Notes: generated by a model not told the origin, from the sequence alone. 64,000 nucleotides of DNA from Primulina eburnea (GCF_022965805.1 NC_133104.1:39662682-39726681), one strand, 5' to 3'; shown: positions 46,154-56,567, numbered from the stretch's first letter. Program-made: numbers and translations.

Positions 46154-48442
46154 ATTACTTGATAGATTAGAACCTACTGAATTTTGAGGGATTGATGGTG
46201 AATTCTGAATCAAATTATCTTTGTGAAATATACCTTGAGTTGACAAAGGCTCAGAAAATTCAGCATTCAAATTTGGCACATCAGGTTGCTTGCTCCACTC
46301 CCATGCTGCGTTTTCGTCAAAAATAACATCCATTGAGATCATTAATCGTCGAGTATTTGGATTGATTAGCCTATAGCCCTTTGATTCATCAATGTACCCG
46401 ATAAAAACAAATTTTTCACCTTTTTTGTCAAACTTTTCTCGACTTACTGCAGGGATATGAGCATAAGTTATGCAGCCGAAAATCTTCAAGTGACCAATTA
46501 CAGGCTTACGCTTACTCCATGCCTCAAACGGTGTCTGATTTCGAACTGCTTTTGTTGGAGATCTGTTAAGAATATATACAACACTGTTCACTGCCTCTGC
46601 CCACAAATCATTTGGCATATTCTTCCATTTTAACATGCTTCTAGCCATTTCAACCACTATTCGGTTTTTTCTTTCGTCAACTCCATTTTGCTGTGGACTC
46701 CGACTCACATTAAGTTGTCTTTGAATACCATTATCCTTGCAATATCTCAAGAATGGAGAGCTTATAAACTCCCCTCCACGATCTGTCCGTAGCATCTTCA
46801 TTTTCAAACCACTTTGTCTTTCTGCCATAGCTTTGAATTGAAGAAAAACTGAAAAAGCCTCAGATTTTTCATGAAGAAAGTATACCCATGTCATTCTACT
46901 GTAATCATCAATGAAAAGAATGAAATATCGTTTACCATTCAGTGAAGGAGTTTGCACTGGACCACAGATATCAGAATGCACTAACTCCAACGGTGCCTTA
47001 ACTCTCCATGAAGTTTTTGAAAATGGCATCCGATGTATTTTTCCATAGACACAACCTTCACAAACATTATCTTCATCCTTGATATCCGGAAGACCAATTA
47101 CCATATTCTTTTGTTTAAGAATGAGAAGTCCTTTAGTGTTCAAATGACCAAATCTCAAATGCCACAACTTTGAAATATTCACAGATTCAAATTTAAAAGC
47201 ACAATTATTTTCATATGGCATTATAAGAGGAAAAACCTTATTTGCGCTCATTTTCACTTCAGCAACTAAAGTATTATTTTTCTTGTCTAGTATGATGCCT
47301 TTGCCATCATCAAATGAGACCGAATAACCATTCTGCATAAGCTGTCCAACACTCAAAAGATTTTGCGCTAAAATAGGCACATAGAGAACATCATGAATAT
47401 TCTTCTTGGTACCTGTTTTGGTGTAGACACTGATAGTTCCTTTCCCTTCTGCATTTTGAGCCTTTCCATCACCAAGCTTTACTTGAGAATTTAATCCAGA
47501 TTCAAGCTGCTCAAATAGATTTCGATTTCAAGTCATATGATTGCTGCATCCACTATCCAAATACCACACATCCAAAGGCTCATGCTCCACATTTGAGCTG
47601 GTGTAGAATAGTTTCTCACCCTCTTCCTCCTTTGTAAATTTTGCATCAGCGGTATTCTTGTTTTGATGCCAGCAATCTCTTTGTGAATGGTTAGGGACTT
47701 TACATCTTTTGCATCTAAACCGGCAATCTTTAGATTGATGATTTGATTTCTTGCAAATAATACAAGAAGGCCCATCATTAAATTTTTGTGACTGCTCTTT
47801 CTTCTCTTCAAAAACTCTCCCATGGTCATCGTTTTTATGTTGCCGATATTGACCATAACGATTTTTTGAAAAGTTACCTTTCTTTTGTTGTGGGAGACCA
47901 CTGGATCTTTCAGAAATATGAACTTTCGATTGAAAGGCTTGCTCCATGGACTGATACGAGGATCTACTGATTCTCTGTTCATGCGCTGCCAGAGAACTCA
48001 TCAACTCATGCATTGATAATTTTGAAAGATCTTTTTCTTCCTCTATGGCAGCAACACAATGATCAAATTTAGGTGGTAAACTTCTGAGAATTTTTTCATT
48101 CACCTTCTTTTCTGGAATGTCATCACCAGGACTTTCAATATGATTGACAATTTGAGCGACTCTTGTGAAAAATTCTGTCACCTTCTCGCTTTCTTTCATC
48201 AATAAAGTGTCAAAATCTCTCCACAATGCTTGTAACTTTATGGAGACTACTTTGTCATTTCCTTGAACTTCTTTCTGTAGAACATCCCAAGCATCCTTTG
48301 CCTTTTTCTTATTGAAAATGCGGGGATAAATAGATTTACTTACCCCTTGTTTGATATAACGAAGAGCAGTGCAATCTTTCTTTTGATTTTTCTTGAACTC
48401 CTTCTGCTTGGTTTCGTTCCAGCCAGTAGAGCTTCCATCTTC
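46154..48442 (-). pseudogene. Copia gag (C-terminal part), protease and integrase
   Basis: One continuous frame from the CACTA-block junction at 48442 down to the LTR-like block, interrupted by a single TGA at 47528-47530. Gag shows WNETKQKEFKKNQKKDC, RILRSLPPKF-like and two zinc knuckles, CIICKKSNHQSKDC and CKRCKVPNHSQRDC. The protease site is WYLDSGCSNHMT, right before the stop. Integrase has the HHCC zinc domain (LWHLRFGHLN...CEGC) and the DDE core: DICGPVQ, LRTDRGGEF and QQNGVDERKN. The alanine usual before the catalytic Glu is Asp here (VDE). The frame is otherwise remarkably clean. Confidence 0.93.
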
Positions 48443-49802
48443 CACTACAAGAAAAACGCCCAAAAAAACACCTCTACGACAACGGTTTTTTTGAAAAACC
48501 GTTGTCGTATAGTTTTTAACAACGGTTTTAATGAAAACTGTTGTCGTACGTGAGTTTTGACAACGGTTTTCTAAAAACCGTTGTCCTTTAGGGGGTCAAA
48601 GACAACAGTTTTATAAAAACCGTTGTATTTTAGGGTGTCAACGACAACGATTTTCTAAAAATCGTTGTCTTTCAGCATTTTTTAATGGCAAAAGACAACG
48701 GTTTATGAACCGTTGTCTTTTGGCATGTTTTTTTAGACAATCGACAATGGTTTTTGAAAACCGTTGTCTTTTAGGGTGTCAACGACAACGGTTTTCTAAA
48801 ACCGTTGTCTTTCAGCGTTTTTTTAGGGCAAAAGACAACGGTTTTATGAACTGTTGTCTTTTCGCGTGTTTTTTTGGACAATCAACAACGGTTTTTGAAA
48901 ACCGTTGTCGATTAGCGTTTTTTTTTATAAAAAAACAACAGTTTTTAAAAATCGTTGTCTATTAGCGTGTTTTTTGGACAAACGACAACGGTTTTTAAAA
49001 ACAAACTTTGCCACATTTAGCGACGGCTTCTCCAAAACCGTCGCTAAATATAGCGACGGCTTGCACAACCCGTCGCTAATTTCAAATTAGCGACAGTTTT
49101 CAAACAACCGTCGCGGCTGTTGATCTAGTGATAGCGACGGTTTTCAGTACATTCATCGCATGTTTAAAATTAGCGACAAATTTAGAACATCCGTCGCTCA
49201 ATATAGCGACGGTTTGATATTAACTGTTGTGACTTTTAGCGACAGTTTCCAAAGTCCGTCGCTAATTTGAAATTAGCGATCGTTTAACAAAATACCGTGC
49301 AAACCCTCTATAAATATCTCCATTTTCATTCTATTTTCCCCCACAATACTTAGATTTTTTTTTTCTTTTACACAATTTTATCACTTCACACAACACTTAA
49401 ATTTTTTTTCACTACTTCATAATATTTAAAAATTTTCTCTATTACACAATTTTATCACTTTACACAACACTTAAAATTTTCTCACTACTTCATAACAAAT
49501 AAAATTTTTCTCTCTTACACAATTTTTATCACTTTACACAACACTTAAAATTTTTCTCACTACTTCATAACAAATAAAATTTTTCTCACTTCTTCATAAC
49601 ATTTAAAATTTATCTCTATTACACGATTTTATTTCAATTGTTAGTTTCTTTTAGATTTATTAAATTATTAAATGAATTTTTTTTATTTTTCGAAACAATT
49701 TAGCGACGGAAATTATGATACAAGACCGTCGCTAATGTTAGCGACGTTTATGATATGAAAACCGTCGCTAAGTTAGCGACAATTGACGTAACCGTCGCGA
49801 AT
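48443..49802. mobile_element. CACTA-like hairpin-rich block inserted in copia gag
   Basis: Begins with the CACTA-type terminus CACTACAAGAAAAACGCC. 48475-49000 is an array of GACAACGGTTTT...AAAACCGTTGTC inverted repeats, typical of subterminal repeats in non-autonomous CACTA elements. 49015-49290 and 49700-49800 carry a different hairpin set, TAGCGACGG...CCGTCGCTA. No inverted TTCTTGTAGTG terminus is visible at the right, where copia gag resumes at about 49803. It may be a truncated element or two nested ones. No transposase. Confidence 0.75.
49369..49628. repeat. ~70-bp tandem repeat in the CACTA-like block
   Basis: About four imperfect units of ACACAATTTTATCACTTTAC, ACAACACTTAAAATTTTCTC and ACTACTTCATAACAAATAAA. 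Confidence 0.8.
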
Positions 49803-49915
49803 TGTTTGAAGAAATCTCTCATTTCACTACTCCAATAATCATAGTGTTCTCCTTCAAAAATTGGAACTTCACTGGGAGAATATTTGAACATGGTAAGGCT
49901 TGAATTTCCAGCCAT
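49803..49915 (-). pseudogene. Copia gag N-terminus
   Basis: Starts at ATG (49915-49913): MAGNSSLTMFKYSPSEVPIF, then EGEHYDYWSSEMRDFF, the usual copia gag opening with the 'F.G.hYdyW...M' motif. It breaks off at the CACTA-like block. Gag continues at 48442. Confidence 0.88.
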
Positions 49916-50061
49916 TTTTATACTTTGATTTACTGGACACGCATGTAAAGGAGAGAGAGAAAAAAAAGTTTAGATGTTGACCAATAATTCATCTCCAATA
50001 TATGATTGGAGATGCTACTGTCTGAGGTAGGTGAACTATGCTTTCACGTGTAAATTTTGAA

Positions 50062-50074
50062 GGCTCTGATACCA
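50062..50074 (-). other. Copia primer-binding site
   Basis: The minus strand reads TGGTATCAGAGCC, complementary to plant initiator methionine tRNA, 4 bp inside the 5' LTR edge at 50079. Confidence 0.92.
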
Positions 50075-50139
50075 AATTTGTTGGTATGCACAGCGGAAAA
50101 AACAGAGAGCTGCTGCTTTTATATTATATAAATTTTTTC

Positions 50140-50302
50140 TGGAGACAGCTTATGAAAGCACTGCGACTGTCAAAATCTCAAAGTTGCAAATCTTTGCCAC
50201 CATATTTGAGGAACTCTAGATGAAAGAGGATGAGACGATCAACGAAATCGATAAAAAGATGTGTGATATTGCAAACGAGGCGTTTGCCTTTGGTGAAAAA
50301 TC
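50140..50302 (+). pseudogene. Gag fragment (UBN2 type) of another copia element
   Basis: In one frame: ETAYESTATVKISKLQIFAT, IFEEL, a TAG stop, MKEDETINEIDKKMCDIANE and AFAFGEK. This pattern ('L..rF..L.M.ede.i.ef...l.diaNe') is that of copia gag polyproteins. It is a different element in the opposite orientation, directly after the truncated 5' LTR, so it was probably there before the minus-strand copia. Confidence 0.65.
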
Positions 50303-50526
50303 TCGAAGTTTTCTTATTACAATATTTTCGTTATATTAATATAAGGTGTAATTTTTAAAATTTAGTTCATATTTATGTCTCTCCATATTATCAAAAATAA
50401 AAAAGTCGATCTGTTTTTCAAATTATATGAATATTTGTCTATTTTATTGTTAAATAAAAGACTGATCAATTATATATAATAAGAAAAAATATTCACTTGA
50501 TAATATGCAGTTTTAGAAAAATAATA

Positions 50527-50615
<89 letters not shown>

Positions 50616-50753
50616 GGAATATAACAAATAAAATTTCATGGAGCTGGGTTTTTATAAATAAGTAATAAAAAAATTCAAATTAGGAAAATTTTAAACAAAG
50701 TTATTGCATAACCGAAGCGTGATAATGTACTGAATGCTTTATAAATCTTAAAA
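50303..50753. other. Intergenic DNA with long (AT)n tract
   Basis: (AT)n at 50531-50612, about 80 bp. Otherwise AT-rich. The last ~100 bp may be the decayed promoter of the GLP pseudogene; I see no clear TATA box. Confidence 0.6.
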
Positions 50754-50948
50754 ATGGTGTTCCATTCTTTATAGCTCTTTTTATGCTACTTTGATTAATT
50801 CTTTGTCATATGCATCTGTAATGCCCGAGAATTAATCACTGTAATTAACGGATGATTGATTTATAATTTCATGTGATTATAAAAAGAATTAATCGGGACA
50901 CGATTTGAGTCGGCGTGGAACGAATTATGTGCGAGGACAGTGCCTCTC

Positions 50949-51203
50949 GCGCACATGCGCATTTCACATGCGCGACATGAGATGCGCATATGCGCGAAAT
51001 GTCCAGAGAGCCTCGCGCATATGCGCGACGTGTATTCGCGCATATGCGCGAGACAACCCGAGATGGGGGTAAAATGAACATGGCCTCGTGCATATGCGCC
51101 GGTAGGGGCGCGCATATGCGCGAGATGCCGTGTACACACGCGCTAGGCTATATTGCCTCGCGCATATGCGCGGAAGAAGGTCGCGCACATGCGCGAGACG
51201 TGT
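50949..51203 (+). repeat. Array of CGCGCATATGCGCG palindromes in the LTR
   Basis: About eight perfect or near-perfect copies of the self-complementary CGCGCATATGCGCG (some GCACATGCGC, one CGTGCATATGCGCC), spaced 15-45 bp, in the LTR's presumed promoter part. The patch is GC- and CpG-rich in an AT-rich region. The long open frames on both strands across it are artefacts of the palindrome. Confidence 0.92.
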
Positions 51204-51242
51204 TGCATGTAGGATCGGCCATTTGCTTTACATGCGTGAATG

Positions 51243-51244
<2 letters not shown>

Positions 51245-51292
<48 letters not shown>
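51245..51292. repeat. (AT)n microsatellite in LTR
   Basis: About 48 bp of AT repeats immediately after the palindrome array. Confidence 0.97.
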
Positions 51293-51295
<3 letters not shown>

Positions 51296-52077
51296 ACAAG
51301 CTTCGTTCCTCCTTCATTTTTCCGAGAAAAGTCTCTGTGAAGTTATAGAAAATCCTTACGCCTTTTGTGCAAAATCCGTCCGTCTGATTTTGAATCCGAC
51401 TTCGGTACCGAGTTCCTAGCAACGTAGGCTACAACTGGACGTAAGTTTTACTACGTTTTGACACGTCTTGAAATTATGATATTGTCAGAATTGAATAGAA
51501 TTCATATATGACGTTCTTGGCATGCTAGACATTGTAGAATCGAAGTCAGATTGAGAAACGGACTGATTATGGAATTGTTATGAATTTTTAGGGTATATTG
51601 ATTTATACCGGACATATGTGAATTGGAACTGGATTATAGATTGTATTGGTTATTGGTTATAGATTGTAACTGTTATCTGGTGATGTTGTATTGACGGGAA
51701 TATTGAGAATGTACCGTTATACAGTTGATTTTGAATTAAATCCAGATTAACCAGATTCAGTGTTGAATTGAGAATGGAATATTGATATTATGATTCTCAA
51801 TATGTCGTTTCAGATTTACAGAGACAGTCTTGAGTTTAGAATTGATATTGCTTCAGACCGAGACTACAAACGGAAGGTATAAGTCAATGTGGTATTGGGA
51901 GATCGACTTGAGTCGGTTTACTGTTTTAATACATGTTTACCTGAATTATCTGATTTTGATATGTTAATATGTATTATTGAGTATGGATCAGAACCGATTC
52001 TTGATCAGAGGTAGGATGATCAGAAAGAGGCTGAGACATATTTATTATGTGATTGCTAACCTTTTTGATATTCAAAT

Positions 52078-53169
52078 ATGCCTCACCGACGTATACCAGA
52101 ACAGGGTAGCACCTCGAATCCTCACATGGACGTTACAGCCACTCCAATGGAGAAATTGTTGAAAAGATTTCAGTCATTCCATCCACCGACATTGAAGGGT
52201 ATGGAGAATTCCGTGGAGTGTGAAAGTTGGTTGGACGATATTGAAATGATGTTCGAATCGTTGGAGTATACTGATGAGAAGAGGGTGAAACTGATTGGAC
52301 ACCAACTGCATGACGTTGCTAAAAATTGGTGGATTACAACGAAACGGGCACTGGAACAACGAGGTACGGCCATTACCTGGAATGTGTTTAAAGCTGAATT
52401 TTATCAAAGGTTCTTCCCGGTATCGTATAGGAAGGACAAGAGAGCCGAATTTGCAAACTTGAGACAGGGCCAGTTAAACATTGAGGATTATGTGGCCAAG
52501 TTCTCTACACTGTTGAGATTTGCTCCCCATGTAGCTGAGCATGATGAGGCCGTTGCGGACCAGTTCATAAATGGCCTAAATCCAGAAATATTTACGTTGG
52601 TAAACACTGGGAGACCGAACAATTTTACCGACGCACTGAACCGAGCTAAAGGAGCTGAAGCCGGTTTATTGAGACATAGAGAAGCTTTGTTTGTGCCTCC
52701 AGCACTGGCACCACAGCAACCACCTCCCAGATTCGAGAGTGGTAGTGGTAGCTGGAAGAAGGATTTCTTCAAGGCTAGAGGAAAGAAATTCAAGAAATCA
52801 GGAACTAGCTCGTCCAGTTCAAGCGGCTCGAGACAGATCAGTCAGGGCCAGAGTTATACAGGACCATACTGTAGCACTTGTGGAGGGAGGCATTTCACAG
52901 AGCAGTGCCGAGGAGTGGTTGGTAGCTGTCGTATCTGTAGACAGCAGGGACACTTTGCCCGAGTGTGTCCCCAGAGGAGTGCACAGGGATCGCCACGGGC
53001 ACATTGCACGATGTCAAAAGATAGTATAGAAATCTTGGGACGGAAGTGCCTGATAGTGGCGGGATCGCCACGGGCACATTGCACGATGTCTCAAGATAGG
53101 ATATTAGCGATAAAGCTACAGTCTATGACGGTTAGGTCAGTACACCGGATGTTTGGTTATATCGAGTAA
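52078..53169 (+). CDS. Ty3/gypsy gag polyprotein
   Basis: 363 residues, open throughout. The retrotransposon gag domain spans roughly residues 25-190: FHPPTLKGMENSVECESWLD, MMFESLEYTDEKRVKLIGHQ, WWITTKRAL, FYQRFFPVSYRKDKRAEF and ADQFINGLNPEIF. A basic Ser-rich linker follows, then two Cys/His knuckles, CSTCGGRHFTEQC and CRICRQQGHFARVC (CX2CX4HX4C). Instead of protease the C-terminus contains a 74-bp duplication giving SPRAHCTMSKD and SPRAHCTMSQD, then ends. Gag would package element RNA; without pol it depends on other elements. I take the ATG in PHRRIPEQG as the start because a stop-rich leader precedes it. Confidence 0.9.
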   Translation: MPHRRIPEQGSTSNPHMDVTATPMEKLLKRFQSFHPPTLKGMENSVECESWLDDIEMMFESLEYTDEKRVKLIGHQLHDVAKNWWITTKRALEQRGTAITWNVFKAEFYQRFFPVSYRKDKRAEFANLRQGQLNIEDYVAKFSTLLRFAPHVAEHDEAVADQFINGLNPEIFTLVNTGRPNNFTDALNRAKGAEAGLLRHREALFVPPALAPQQPPPRFESGSGSWKKDFFKARGKKFKKSGTSSSSSSGSRQISQGQSYTGPYCSTCGGRHFTEQCRGVVGSCRICRQQGHFARVCPQRSAQGSPRAHCTMSKDSIEILGRKCLIVAGSPRAHCTMSQDRILAIKLQSMTVRSVHRMFGYIE

Positions 53170-53287
53170 ATAGAATTGGAATTTCTTCTATTACGGAATT
53201 CGATATAGGAACACCATATTTGGTTATATCGAGTAAATAGAATCAATGTTCCTTCTATTACGGAATTCGATATAGGAACACCACATC
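53152..53287 (+). repeat. ~68-bp tandem duplication after gag
   Basis: TTTGGTTATATCGAGTAAAT to CGATATAGGAACACCA occurs twice head to tail with a few differences. The first unit contains the gag stop codon. Confidence 0.88.
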
Positions 53288-54379
53288 TGGAAACCGGGAT
53301 CCCTAGACTAGGATTGAGTCTAGTCTGAATTGTAGAGTTACGAGCATTGTCGACAGTCTGTGATTGATTATGTTTCAGATTTTGATACATATTGCTGTTA
53401 CCTATTACATGCATTATATTTTTGGTTATATGATTGCATGTTTCGTTGATTTATACTGGGATTATATTCTCACCGGAATTATCCGGCTGTTGTCTTGTTT
53501 GTATGTGTACATGACAACAGGTGGGACAGGTTCAGGGTCCAGGAGATGAGGAGAGATCGTGATAGAGTGGAGACTTCGGACTTGGATGTATATAGATGTT
53601 GAACCTTAGTTTTACTGATTTGTAGACCGTACAGGACTTGTACTTTCTTTTATACTGAGTTGTATATTAGTTGATTTCACTACGTTCCGCATTTTTTAAA
53701 AAAAATTTTAGACCCTGTTTTATAATTGATTAATTAGTCCCAATGATAATTAAGAACTTGATTAGCGTCCGGGTCCCCACAACATCTGATCCTAGTTATC
53801 TTCAAGACTTCAGTGTGGCAGTTAAAGATTCACAAGCTTATGGTAATTAATTAAATGTGCTTTTATAATATATTATAAAAAATATATATTATCTAAATAC
53901 ACCGACAACTTACTTGAAATTTTAAACCGTGTTATATACATCATTAATCATAATGTTATTTGTATCCTTAAGTTCATTAAAAATTATGTATTTGATGCAG
54001 TTTTTGTGAATGAGAAGATTTGCAAGAACCCTAATATGGTTTCGGAGGATAATTTCTATTTCAATGGTCTGGACAAGCTTGGAAACGAGTTTCGTTGGAT
54101 GCTTTTCTCCTCAAATCGTAACTTCTTCTTTTTTTGTACTGCAAGAAAAATCAGAACTTATTATGTATGCTAAACTTTTCTCAATACCCACCAATATTAC
54201 TTACTTTATTTACATAATGTAATGACCTATTTTTTTTTCCAAAATAATATAAATTTCTTAATAGATATTCTTTCTTACCTTCATAAGATATAACAAAATC
54301 TTACATATTTAAATTTAGCACTTAACATCCCAAATTTAATGTGCATGCCGTTGATTATTGATTCAAAAATCAACTTCTA

Positions 54380-54757
54380 CTTCTTAATATCAAAGGTCGC
54401 GAGAAGACAAGTGCATATTTCAATTGTGGAAAGTCGGGGCATCGAATTAACCCTACATGCAACTTTCGACACCTTGGAAAAGGTCACAAGTAGACGGGTG
54501 CATTTTTCAATTTGGAAAGTTGGGGCATCGAATTATTGATTGCCCTGAACACAAGAATAAGAAAACATGATCAAACACTAGAGTTACCGAGAACAAACCG
54601 GAGGAGATTAAGCTCAATGCTCCTGTTATTTCCATAATGTAAGGAGAGACGGACAACGCAAACAATGTTGTGATAGATATCATTCTAATCAACAAATTGT
54701 ATGCTTATGTGTTGTTTGATTGTGGTGCCACTCATTTAGACACACACATATACACAC

Positions 54758-54818
<61 letters not shown>

Positions 54819-55120
54819 CATACATACATACATATAAAGGTTTACTAGGAAGTTATGGCTTATACCCAAAGAAGCGTTTGAACCATTTAGAGTAACAACA
54901 CCTCTTAGCAAGACTATTGATATATATATGGTACATCACAACGGTAAAATCTGTGTCAATATACATACATTTGAAGCTAAATATATTCATGTCGATATGG
55001 TAGAATATTATGTTATTCTAAAAACGGATTAGTTAATCAAGAACCATGCATTGGTAGATTTTAGGAGAAAGGAAGTCAAACTTCGGCTTGGAAACAAGGA
55101 AAAATAGTTTATCCTGGCAA
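54380..55120 (+). pseudogene. Decayed Ty3/gypsy gag end and protease
   Basis: Two zinc-knuckle remnants in tandem (about 54409-54470 and 54500-54545): the pattern CGKSGHRINPTC with a frameshift, and CIFQFGKLGHRIIDC with the second Cys changed. Then the protease active-site region YVLFDCGATH (about 54705-54738), an AT microsatellite, and pre-RT text such as TPLSKTIDIYMV and NHALVDFRRKEVKLRLGN (to about 55107), with a stop in the DWLxKNH motif. Unable to code for a protein. Confidence 0.8.
54762..54833. repeat. (AT)n / (CATA)n compound microsatellite
   Basis: About 52 bp of AT followed by about five CATA units, inside the protease remnant. Confidence 0.97.
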
Positions 55121-56560
55121 ATTTAAGGAACATTGGTGTGTTCTCGTTGAGTCACCGATTTAAATTTCTACTCTCTAAGTAAAATGAATGTAATAGTGAG
55201 TAGAGTCGAATCCACAGGGAACGAGAGATGATTTCTTTCGAGAAAAAATAAATAACAGAGGGGTTTTGTTAGATAAGAACAAAATAAAATATTATAACTA
55301 AAATTAGAAATCAACAAAAAAAATAATTAATCTAAACGAGAATTAAATTACCAAACTATGATTCAAGGAGATTTTCATTATTCAATTGTGTCACTGTTCA
55401 TCAGTTAACATATTATTTATTCATCCAATTAAAAGTAATTAACCTTATAATTATAGGGATATATCTAACATCTTTGTGTTTTTCTAATTTAATTGACCAA
55501 ACCTAGCATCCAGTCAAAACTTATCAATAACTAATTGGGCACGATAGCATTCCATATTAATTAAAAATATCATTTTTGTTTTGTTAAAACAGTTAATCCT
55601 AAAATCTAATAACCGAGATAGCTGCAATTGATAGATTGAGTTTCATTGATTTATTTAGATTAAATATACACACTTAATCTATCGCTACTCATGTATCAAT
55701 TATTCATGACAATTACAGATCACTGAATGCATGGATAGCAGTAGAAAATTATACATCGAATTAAATTGTCAAATTAACCGAGATACAATTTTCATAGAAT
55801 TTGATATAAATCAATAAATACTTGAACAAAACAAGAATATTAAATTGAAGAACAAAAAACCTAACAGTGATAAATTGAAATGATAAAAATATACCCTGAA
55901 TTAGAAATAAAACTTAGCCTAAAGGTGTGGAGAGGAGATGGGAAATTCTTGCGTCTTCTTCTTGTTCTTCACGTTGAAGAGGTAGATGGAGAATAGAGAA
56001 TTCTTCTTTGATTGTGCGTCTCCTTCTTTTGTATGTGTAGTGCTTATTGGGTCAATGAGAAAAGCAAACTAAGATTAGGTAAAACCTAATGTACACAAAA
56101 TCATATCAGGGATATGATAGAGTTTTTATGTAATAAAACTCTATCTTATCTTTATTTCTCCCAATAATAAAAATATCTCTCCAATTATTTTTCACAACTC
56201 AAATACCATATTTAGGATTCTTAAATCTGGTATTATCTTTGCGATTTTCGGATTTCAGATTTAGTTGTGCATGCAGCTGAAGAATGGTCACAAGGCGTGA
56301 TAACCCCTTTTGAAAAGATCACTTCTAAATTTTTCAGTTTCAAGCTTCCACTAAGATCATATCGACAATTTTAATTGTGATATAGAATCATACTTTTTAG
56401 CCTATATTTATTGCAAGAGAAGAAAACTTCCTTTAAAATAAAATCAAACAAAAATATGTTAATTAAGCACGTTCGAAGTGGTAACAATGAGAGATACAAC
56501 AAAAAAATATAAATTATTATTAGCCTATCAAACATAAATCCCTCCTACCAGTTTCCTAGA
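55121..56560. other. Non-coding insertion within decayed gypsy pol
   Basis: Separates the protease/linker part from the RT start. It includes GAGTAGAGTCGAATCCACAG near 55200 and has no protein similarity that I recognise. It may be an LTR or another non-autonomous element; I cannot fix its ends. Confidence 0.4.
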
Positions 56561-56567
56561 CATGGAA

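Larger units (their letters stand above)
40102..50139 (-). mobile_element. Ty1/copia retrotransposon carrying three later insertions
   Basis: A minus-strand copia element. Its 3' LTR is 40102-40339 (TG...CA, 238 bp) with a purine-rich tract (GCAAGGG) next to it. The 5' LTR survives only as 50079-50139 (identical TGTTGGTATGCACAGCGG start). The primer-binding site, TGGTATCAGAGCC (initiator Met tRNA type), is at 50062-50074. Coding order from the right: gag, protease and integrase in one frame (49915-46154), RT (44326-43513) and RNase H (40695 to about 40345). It is broken by a CACTA-like block in gag, an LTR-like block between integrase and RT, and a solo LTR in RNase H. Non-functional; protein order is that of copia. 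Confidence 0.92.
50817..53781 (+). mobile_element. Gag-only Ty3/gypsy LTR element inside the GLP pseudogene
   Basis: Starts TGTAATGCCC and ends GGGTCCCCACA, with TSD GCATC / ACATC (4 of 5; 50812-50816 and 53782-53786). A gypsy gag lies at 52078-53169; protease, RT and integrase are absent. A degenerate Met-tRNA-type primer site (TGGATCAGAACC) is at about 51984. The TGTAATGCCC start does not recur before the right end, nor does the CCCCACA end occur before gag, so each LTR is incomplete. An internally deleted or recombined, non-autonomous derivative. Confidence 0.82.
50754..54110 (+). pseudogene. Third germin-like gene, broken (GLP3 pseudogene)
   Basis: A decayed GLP. 50754-50816 (ATG...TCATATGCATC) corresponds to the signal-peptide part of exon 1. 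The sequence then continues after the retroelement at 53782 with CATCTGATCCTAG, TCTTCAAGACTTCAGTGTGGC and the splice donor TATG|GTAATTAATT at about 53842. Exon 2 starts after GATGCAG at 54001 ([29 protein letters not shown]) and loses similarity at about 54110, before both cupin boxes. The exon 1 part also carries an in-frame TAG and a frameshift. No functional protein is possible. Same strand as, and between, the two intact copies. Confidence 0.92.

Noticed and set aside
48443..49802. Inverted ACAACGG repeats as miRNA precursors
   Set aside because: They are many short similar hairpins following a CACTA terminus, typical of subterminal transposon repeats, not a single long miRNA foldback.
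50949..51203. Possible CRISPR-like array (regular short palindromes)
   Set aside because: The palindromes are irregularly spaced, lie inside a plant LTR, and the intervening DNA is not spacer-like.
50861..51340. Several overlapping 70-115 codon open frames on both strands with Arg/Ala/Cys-rich products
   Set aside because: They result from the CGCGCATATGCGCG palindromes, which read similarly on both strands.
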